From Rotaria sordida (taxonomy: Eukaryota; Rotifera; Eurotatoria; Philodinida; Philodinidae), in NCBI GenBank assembly GCA_905250125.1, contig CAJNOL010001418.1, positions 1-64,000 of the forward strand: a DNA stretch of 64,000 bases. The letters run 5' to 3'. Positions 58,179 through 64,000 of the stretch are shown here, piece by piece. The stretch's first letter is position 1, and the number at the start of each line of letters is the position of its first letter. Below the pieces are notes generated by a model that was given only the letters and a program-made list of their open reading frames with translations, was not told where the DNA came from and made no database searches. A program made the position numbers and the translations under genes.

Positions 58179-59303
58179 CTATAAGAAATATTTAAAAAAA
58201 TAAGAGTTTATTTAGATAGTTTTCACATTTCCTATTCAATCCGAACGATTGTCCTATCTAGTTAATCATTCAAGATTTCATTATGATTGTACTAAAATCT
58301 TTAATATTTATCGAAGTATCGTGAAACGAAAAGTATAGGATATACTGGTAGATCGCTTTTGAGTCGAGACTATGTCCATTACGTAGACTGAAATGAGTTA
58401 TGAATATCTAGAAAATAGTTCAGAGTTCTTAGCTTATTGCTATGGAGATACTGCACTTTTACGGTATTTTTAAATGAATGCCGTGGTAAAAAGTTGGTTT
58501 TCGAATTTCGACTTGAAGCTTTGTATAGAGACAGACCTTAATGAGAACACTTAGGCCTTATCCGAAAAGATCCTTTAAACGCCATGATCAGAACTTTTTA
58601 TATATTCTAAGTATTCTCATTAAGGTCTGTCTCTATACAAAGTTTGAAGTCGAAATTTGAAAATCAGCTTTTCTATTAGCACGTATTCATTTAAAGAATA
58701 CCGTAAAATTGTAGTATCTCAGTAGCAATATGCTAAGATGAGAAACTCTTTTAAGGTATTGATAACTCATTTCAATCTACATAATACATATAGTCTCGAC
58801 TCAAAAGCGATTTATCAATTGAACGAATCTCCTCGTAAATGATATATCTGTGTAGAAAATTTTACATTAAACGACAATTATCTAGTACAATAATTGAAAA
58901 TATTTCATGTGTTGTAATCAGAGAGATAATTCAAAAGCTTAGAGGCAAAAACTTTAAAAATGCAATATTTTGGACGTTTTTTTCCTTGACGGTAATACCT
59001 AGAACAAGTTTCTATCAGAAGGAATACTTGCCAAATTTCTATTATCAGGTTTAGATGAAAAGTTTCTGGAAAAGCACGCCTCCAAAAAATCAGTTTTCTG
59101 AATAAAATAAGATCTCCATGATCTATCTTCAGCGAATGACAATCATTGTGCGAAATACCTAAAAGACTGTTTTCTATTATTTTGTATTCAAATTTGAAAA
59201 TGATATGAAAAAGTTCAAGATCAATCAAGTCTATACTACTTTTAAATTCAATCTGACGTGCTAGAACTTCATACATGAAATTTTAATTAATTATTATTCT
59301 TAC
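58179..59303 (-). other. Expanded DDX46 intron carrying an FB1 fold-back element
   Basis: This intron is 1125 bp, while most in the locus are 50-70 bp. The extra length is explained in part by the fold-back element at 58338-58835. The frames at 58839-59054 and 58905-59276 within it show no family motif. Confidence 0.6.
58338..58835. repeat. FB1 fold-back family, complete copy, about 215-bp arms
   Basis: The left arm (58338-58555) and right arm (58617-58835) pair. They share CGCTTTTGAGTCGAGACTAT, GAGATACTGCACTTTTACGG and AGACAGACCTTAATGAGAA with their reverse complements. They are diverged from the copy in the hAT element. Confidence 0.8.
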
Positions 59304-60290
59304 TTCATTTTTAATTGTTTTTGTAATAATTTTAATAACTGATCCTTTAGTATTATTTGATAATTGTTCTTGTTTAATTCTAGTAATTGCTTTCGAATTA
59401 TTTTCATTTGATTTTGTTGAAATAATAGTAGTATTCGTTCCACGAAAACTTTTAACTTCTTTTGCAATATCTTCCATAAATTTATCTAAAGGATCTTCTT
59501 CTTCATCATCGATTCTTTCAGCATTTACACATGCAGCTGAAGTAAGTGCAGCTGCTTGTGCTGCACGTTCTAAAGCTTCTCGTTGTTTGTCTGCTTGTGA
59601 AGCCATAACTGTTTCACGTGCTGCAGCAACATCACGTTTAAGATCTATTGATGGTATAACAGCATTTTGTAAATCTTCTTCATCTTCATCACGTTCATCT
59701 TCGAGTGACCATGTTTTACCCTTAAAGAAAATTCAATTAATGAAAACAAAAAAAGAATGTGAACTTTCTATCATTTTATAATCTAATATGTAGGAATTTT
59801 GCTAATTCAGCTTACTTTTGTAGATTGTGCAATTGATTGTTGCATGACTTTATCAATACCAAGCATTATTCGACGTTCAGCACGCCATTGTTCAATACGA
59901 TTTTTACGTTTTTGCATTTCTTCTTCAAGACGTTTTTGTTCAGCTTCCTATTCGAAGAAATTTCAATTAAGATAAATTACAAGACGTTCTTTATCAGTTG
60001 TTGATGAACTTTCTCGAAGTGGAGATCTTGATCGTGATGTACGATGAGATTTACTACTTTTTTTTGAATGTCTAACAACGAGAAAAAAAAACAGTTTTTA
60101 ATATGCAAATGTTTTTTTTTGTTGTTATACTTTTTTGATGATTTTCCATCACGTCTATGTCTATCTCGACTAGATGAACGTCGAGAACGTTTTTTATCTC
60201 GTTCACTATTTGATCGATGTGATGATGAACGATGTCCTGGAGATCCATCGGATGATGATGATGATCAACTTGATGAACGTTTTCGAAATA

Positions 60291-62459
60291 AAATTTATTC
60301 AAATTATTTTTTTTTTCTTTGTTTAATAAGATAAAATAACGCGCAGACAGAAAAAAAAATGAAGCACACAAGATAGAAAAGATTTATTGTCTAATTTTGA
60401 TCATTTTCTGTTGAATCTTATAAATAAATTCAATAAAAACTTGATTGAATATAAAGACATTTTCGATGATCTATATGAAAATAAAGAAAAAAAATTGTAG
60501 AATTAAATGTATAAAATAAAACGAGAGAACTTCTTGAATTGAAGTTTGATCTATATTTCGATATCAATACTTAATAATGTTTTATATTAAATCTTTCCGA
60601 AGTAAAAGATATCATAGATGAAAAATTTCTAAGGAAGAGATTCAATAATCGCTAGAAGTTCCGCTATCCGATAAAAAGTACATAAACTTCAATCACTTTG
60701 TTTAGATATAGAGCTTGGTAAACCCTGATCGCAACCGACAACCCGAGATCAATAGGCCTTTATGCGAAGGACTTACGATAAAAATTCTGGTTTTTTCCTG
60801 AGGGTCCAAAAAAAAAAGACTTCGGATTTTCCACTATTTAAATGTGTTAACCTCAGATTCACATGTTTATATTGTGTCACAAATAGTGTACTCCAGCCTG
60901 CTGTAATTTTGAGGCGTAGGGAAAGTTCCATTTTTTGGAATAGTCTCTTCTCCCACACCCACAGCACTGTGCTATCGAATGAGAGGTCTAACGTCATGAG
61001 ATTTATTTCCTAAATTGAGATGTCCTCGTCTGAAAAAAATATATAGGTTGACTTTCTGACTCTTTTGGATGAAGGCCGATTAGTCCTTGCGATCAGAGTT
61101 CAACATGTTCTATTTGTGATCGAATTATGAGACTAAAGGATTAAAGTTTAAGTATTTTTTCTTTAGTCTAATTGTATATCTTGAACCTGTAATGATAATT
61201 CCTCTAACCAAATGAAAATTTCTTGTTTGTGTCATTTCCATTATATTCGAAATGAAGCTGCAGATCGTATTAGTCAATTTATTTTTTTTTATTTTCGAAT
61301 TGTGTGACCAATGACAGAATACCTATCATAGTTTCTGTGGAATCTCTCTCGTGCTCAGTGGATCCTACATATAAATATGAACAATTGTGGTTAGTATAAT
61401 ATTTAAGCTAAGAAATTTCCAAGCTTTGGAGAAGTTAGAAGGGAACCCTCATTATATATGTATCGATATGATTTTGCTGAGCGAGTTCATCATAGATGCC
61501 TGTATACAATTCGGAAATGAAACGAGATGTATTTTGACAGAAATATAAAGTAAGTCTCTTATTGGTTAGAGATGAATACTTCAGATCTTATAATCCATGT
61601 AGAACTGCGCATCAGCTCATAATCGAAAGAATTTCAACCCGGTCTTAAATTGACTTTATTAACCCTTATGTCTTTAATTAATTGTTACATTTCTGTAGTG
61701 CTAACTAACTAGAGAAATAAGGTTTTTGATAGGAACTAATGAGGCTTCTATCAGATCGGGCTGAAAATCTTGTAAACGTTATCTGTGAGTGGGAATCATG
61801 CACATGCCTTTTTCAAATCATGAAAGAAATTGATTTGTCTCTTGCTAGGTAGCATATAATAGTCGAATTTTGATTTTATTTTTACAAGATAAATTTTGGA
61901 AAATGTTGACATTGAAATTAAAAAATGATGAGAACCTTTCGAAAACTTCTCAACTATCTCTTACGAAAGTCTTATGTTATGACTCACCTTCAGTAATTAA
62001 TGTACTTTATAATATCATTCATATCTCATCAGATAAGTATGTACATAAACAGTCTTATTAATTATCAATTTTTTACCTCAAATTTCTCTTAGATTATTCC
62101 TGTTTAGATTTTTGAATTATAGAATTTTAACGTTAAAAGTCTCATAATTAATAAAGAAATCAAAATTTATTCTTACCAGTCATAAGTGATGAATAAGTTT
62201 GTCAATCATATTTAAGTCTTGTGTGTGCATGTGTGTGAAGACATTTAAAATAATAACATTAATTTTGTTTGTACACATGATTGAATGTTGATGATGGTCT
62301 AAAAGAAGAATGGGGTGCGCTTCTCATTGGAAATATTTAGCGCAAAATGTAAAAAAAAAAAAAACATGTACAACGCGCAAAACAATAAAGATTTTTCATT
62401 TGAAAACAAAAACATAGATGTTTACAAAAGAATTTCATACGAAAAACATCACAAATAAC
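60291..62459. other. Gene-free DNA upstream of the DDX46 copy
   Basis: I could not find the DDX46 start exon here. Open frames at 60762-61013 and 61870-62061 (plus) lack motifs. The latter ends near a GATAAGTATG donor-like site, but no partner exon is seen. Confidence 0.4.
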
Positions 62460-62628
62460 CAGTGGCGGATCTAGAAATTTTTGAAGGAGGTGGCGGATAA
62501 GTGGAATGAGCGAAAGGGGGGTGGCGGATGTGACAAAAATGTAAAATTTCCAAGGAAAACCACTAGAAAAAACCGTGAAGTCAAACCCGAGGGGGGAGGC
62601 GGTCGTCACCCCCCTGGATCCGCCACTG
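62460..62628. mobile_element. hAT MITE, 169 bp, with perfect 8-bp target duplication
   Basis: The ends CAGTGGCGGATCTAGAAA and CTGGATCCGCCACTG are inverted hAT-type termini. The flanks 62452-62459 and 62629-62636 are both CAAATAAC. The interior is G-rich on the plus strand, with GGTGGCGGAT repeated. No coding capacity. Confidence 0.93.
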
Positions 62629-62909
62629 CAAATAACTGAGGAAAAAAAAGGAAAAAAATGACTTACTTAGTTGGCATTATTTAGCTATTAATTCACGATG
62701 TGATCTAGAAATATTGATAATATGAGTTTGGAATAGGTGTGGAGTTTTGTAATATTTATCGCAAACAAATAAATGAAGACGAGCAAACTTCCTTCGATAG
62801 AAGATGGATAAACTTTAGAACGAATTTAACCAATCATTATCATGATAAATAGAGGGCGTAAGCGTACAACCAATAAAATAGATGACAATTAATCAAGTTA
62901 CATAAATTA
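62629..62909. other. 3' flank of the TIR-SAM gene, no gene seen
   Basis: AT-rich; no feature beyond the target duplication at its left edge. Confidence 0.45.
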
Positions 62910-63735
62910 TCAAACTGTAGAAGAAGGTAAAGATGATGATGCAGGTTGAGAAATGGTACGTGTTAATGGAATATAACGTTGAATTTCATGAAGAAAAGTA
63001 ACATAATCACTAATTGTTAACGTTTTGTGATGTACATTGACTAATTCACTTTTCAATGATTGATACATTGATTCACGATTGATCGTACAAATTTCATAGA
63101 GCTGTAAAAGTCGATGACCATCCAGTCGCAAACATAGAAGAAGCATAGTATTATCAAGTCCGTTTGCTAGAAAAAATGATTGAACATGTTTATTAGTCCA
63201 TTGAGTAATGCAATCAGGTAGTTCACTGCATAAAGAAATAATATAGAATGAGGAAATACAAACAGGGATATCTAACTGTTATTGATAGCTTTATCTCAGT
63301 CTCATTTAATTATAATCGACAATTATTTCTATGATCTTAAAATCGATCAAAAAACTTTTTCTGTAAATATGAACGCTGCTCATGTTCCAAGAACAATACT
63401 ATTTGAATAATATCTTCGTAACTCTTGGGTCCATTTTGAAATACTTCATTTTCAATGTCATCACTATTGGAAACATCTTTCTATTCTATAAATTTTTCAG
63501 TTATGAGTTGTAAAACAAAACTTACACGATCTGAGATCTATCAGTCAATATTGAAGCCTCTTGAATAGATTTCGAAATCGTTTGAAGAAATATCTGGATA
63601 ATTTCTTTCTTTAGATTTTACCATCGAATAATTCATATTCAGTTGACAATTTTGATTTATTTCTTTTTTCAATTTTTCATAGGCCAATGTAAATTCGATC
63701 TTGGTAAAATCCACCCAAATTCTACCGCTTACCAT
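62910..63735 (-). pseudogene. C-terminal part of a TIR-SAM type protein, 5' end lost to a repeat
   Basis: The clearest exon, 62910-63225 (minus), encodes ELPDCITQWTNKHVQSFFLA then NGLDNTMLLLCLRLDGHRLL and QLYEICTIN. It has the W...HV..(F)L...GL......L...DG..LL.L pattern of a SAM domain. It ends QPASSSLPSSTV. Its acceptor ATGCAG is good. Upstream, 63355-63480 reads NEVFQNGPKSYEDIIQIVLF with a later stop. Before that, GMVSGRIWVDFTKIEFTLAY then EKLKKEI (63625-63735) resembles the end of a TIR domain (G-x-WVDF-T, then a helix ending KEI). Between them the frame shifts once. TIR domains act in innate immunity or NAD+ breakdown and SAM domains in oligomer formation (SARM1-like logic). The TIR catalytic part is absent; repeat sequence begins directly upstream. 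Confidence 0.55.
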
Positions 63736-63736
63736 C

Positions 63737-64000
63737 CCAGGCGAGCAAAGGACGGGTAAAAAGACTAGTCATTTTTCTAGTCGTGACTATGCGTCATGTC
63801 TAGTCTTTTTCTCAAAAAGTCCTACTACATGACTAGTCCAAAATGGTTTGGAATCTTTAGCCCCGTCTGGGCATCCCGTCCGAAAATAGATTTTAAATTT
63901 AAAAAAGCAGAGCGCCTGTGACGCGACATCTATTAGGTTTCAGTCTTATGTAGCGGTCTAGTTCGGACTAGTCTAAATGATAGAAATATATGCAGAAAGT
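63737..64000. mobile_element. Unclassified repeat with GACTAGTC words, runs off the window
   Basis: It starts around CCCAGGCGAGCAAAGGACGG and contains many GACTAGTC, CTAGTC and GACTAG words in both orientations (63771-63840 and 63955-63978). It interrupts the TIR-like frame. The right end is outside the window, so the family cannot be assigned. Confidence 0.5.

Noticed and set aside
59283-59606. Treating the frame starting MASQADKQREALERAA as a separate small gene
   Set aside because: It is the 3' part of a DDX46-like exon that begins at 59720 and carries the DDX46-type EEEDPLDKFME motif.

Overview
This window looks like eukaryotic nuclear DNA from a bdelloid rotifer (Rotaria/Adineta type). 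Four things point that way. It is AT-rich with very short introns (about 45-75 bp). It carries an F-box/leucine-rich protein and a TIR-SAM type protein of kinds I associate with bdelloid genomes. It has an intron-free, bacterial-looking sugar-nucleotide dehydratase. It contains many fold-back and TIR elements around decaying gene copies. No RNA gene, CRISPR array or bacterial operon was found. There are two assembly gaps: 17189-17288 (100 N) and 27902-27911 (10 N).

Layout. 1-4 kb: AT-rich DNA with a dead mariner-type transposase (1208-1537) and a 0.7-kb palindrome. 4.09-5.09 kb: a complete five-exon gene (minus) for a secreted DOMON-domain protein. 5.9-6.3 kb: a relic that resembles an endonuclease/exonuclease domain. 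6.4-7.0 kb: the first copy of a composite repeat built from 25-nt cores with perfect splice-site flanks. 12.1-12.6 kb: a four-exon orphan gene (plus). 16.0-17.2 kb: the DegT/RfbH-like dehydratase (minus), cut at its 5' end by the gap. 17.3-32.9 kb: almost gene-free, filled with Tc1 remnants, a complete Tc1-type non-autonomous element, nested inverted repeats, a TGTGGG-like patch and a minisatellite. 33.0-38.5 kb: a diverged 2-kb direct duplication flanking a TIR element. 38.5-41.2 kb: a satellite array that flips orientation at about 40.39 kb. 42.4-44.0 kb: the second and richest copy of the 25-nt-core composite repeat. 45.4-47.1 kb: an intact three-exon F-box gene (minus). 48.7-51.6 kb: a decayed coiled-coil-like gene (plus), split by a hAT-type element. 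53.5-54.3 kb: another decayed gene (minus). 55.2-60.3 kb: a fourteen-exon pseudogene copy of the splicing helicase DDX46/Prp5 (minus). 62.5 kb: a small hAT MITE with a perfect 8-bp target duplication. 62.9-63.7 kb: the C-terminal part of a TIR-SAM type gene (minus), truncated by another repeat.

The genes do not form a pathway. The apparently functional loci are the DOMON gene, the orphan gene, the dehydratase (if its 5' end is intact inside the gap) and the F-box gene. The DDX46 copy, the 48.7-51.6 kb locus, the 53.5-54.3 kb locus and the TIR-SAM fragment appear to be gene copies being lost. That fits a degenerate-polyploid genome in which other copies supply the function. The most unusual structure is the set of eleven exactly 25-nt cores flanked by intron-like boundaries (6.4, 42.9-43.3 and 43.9 kb).
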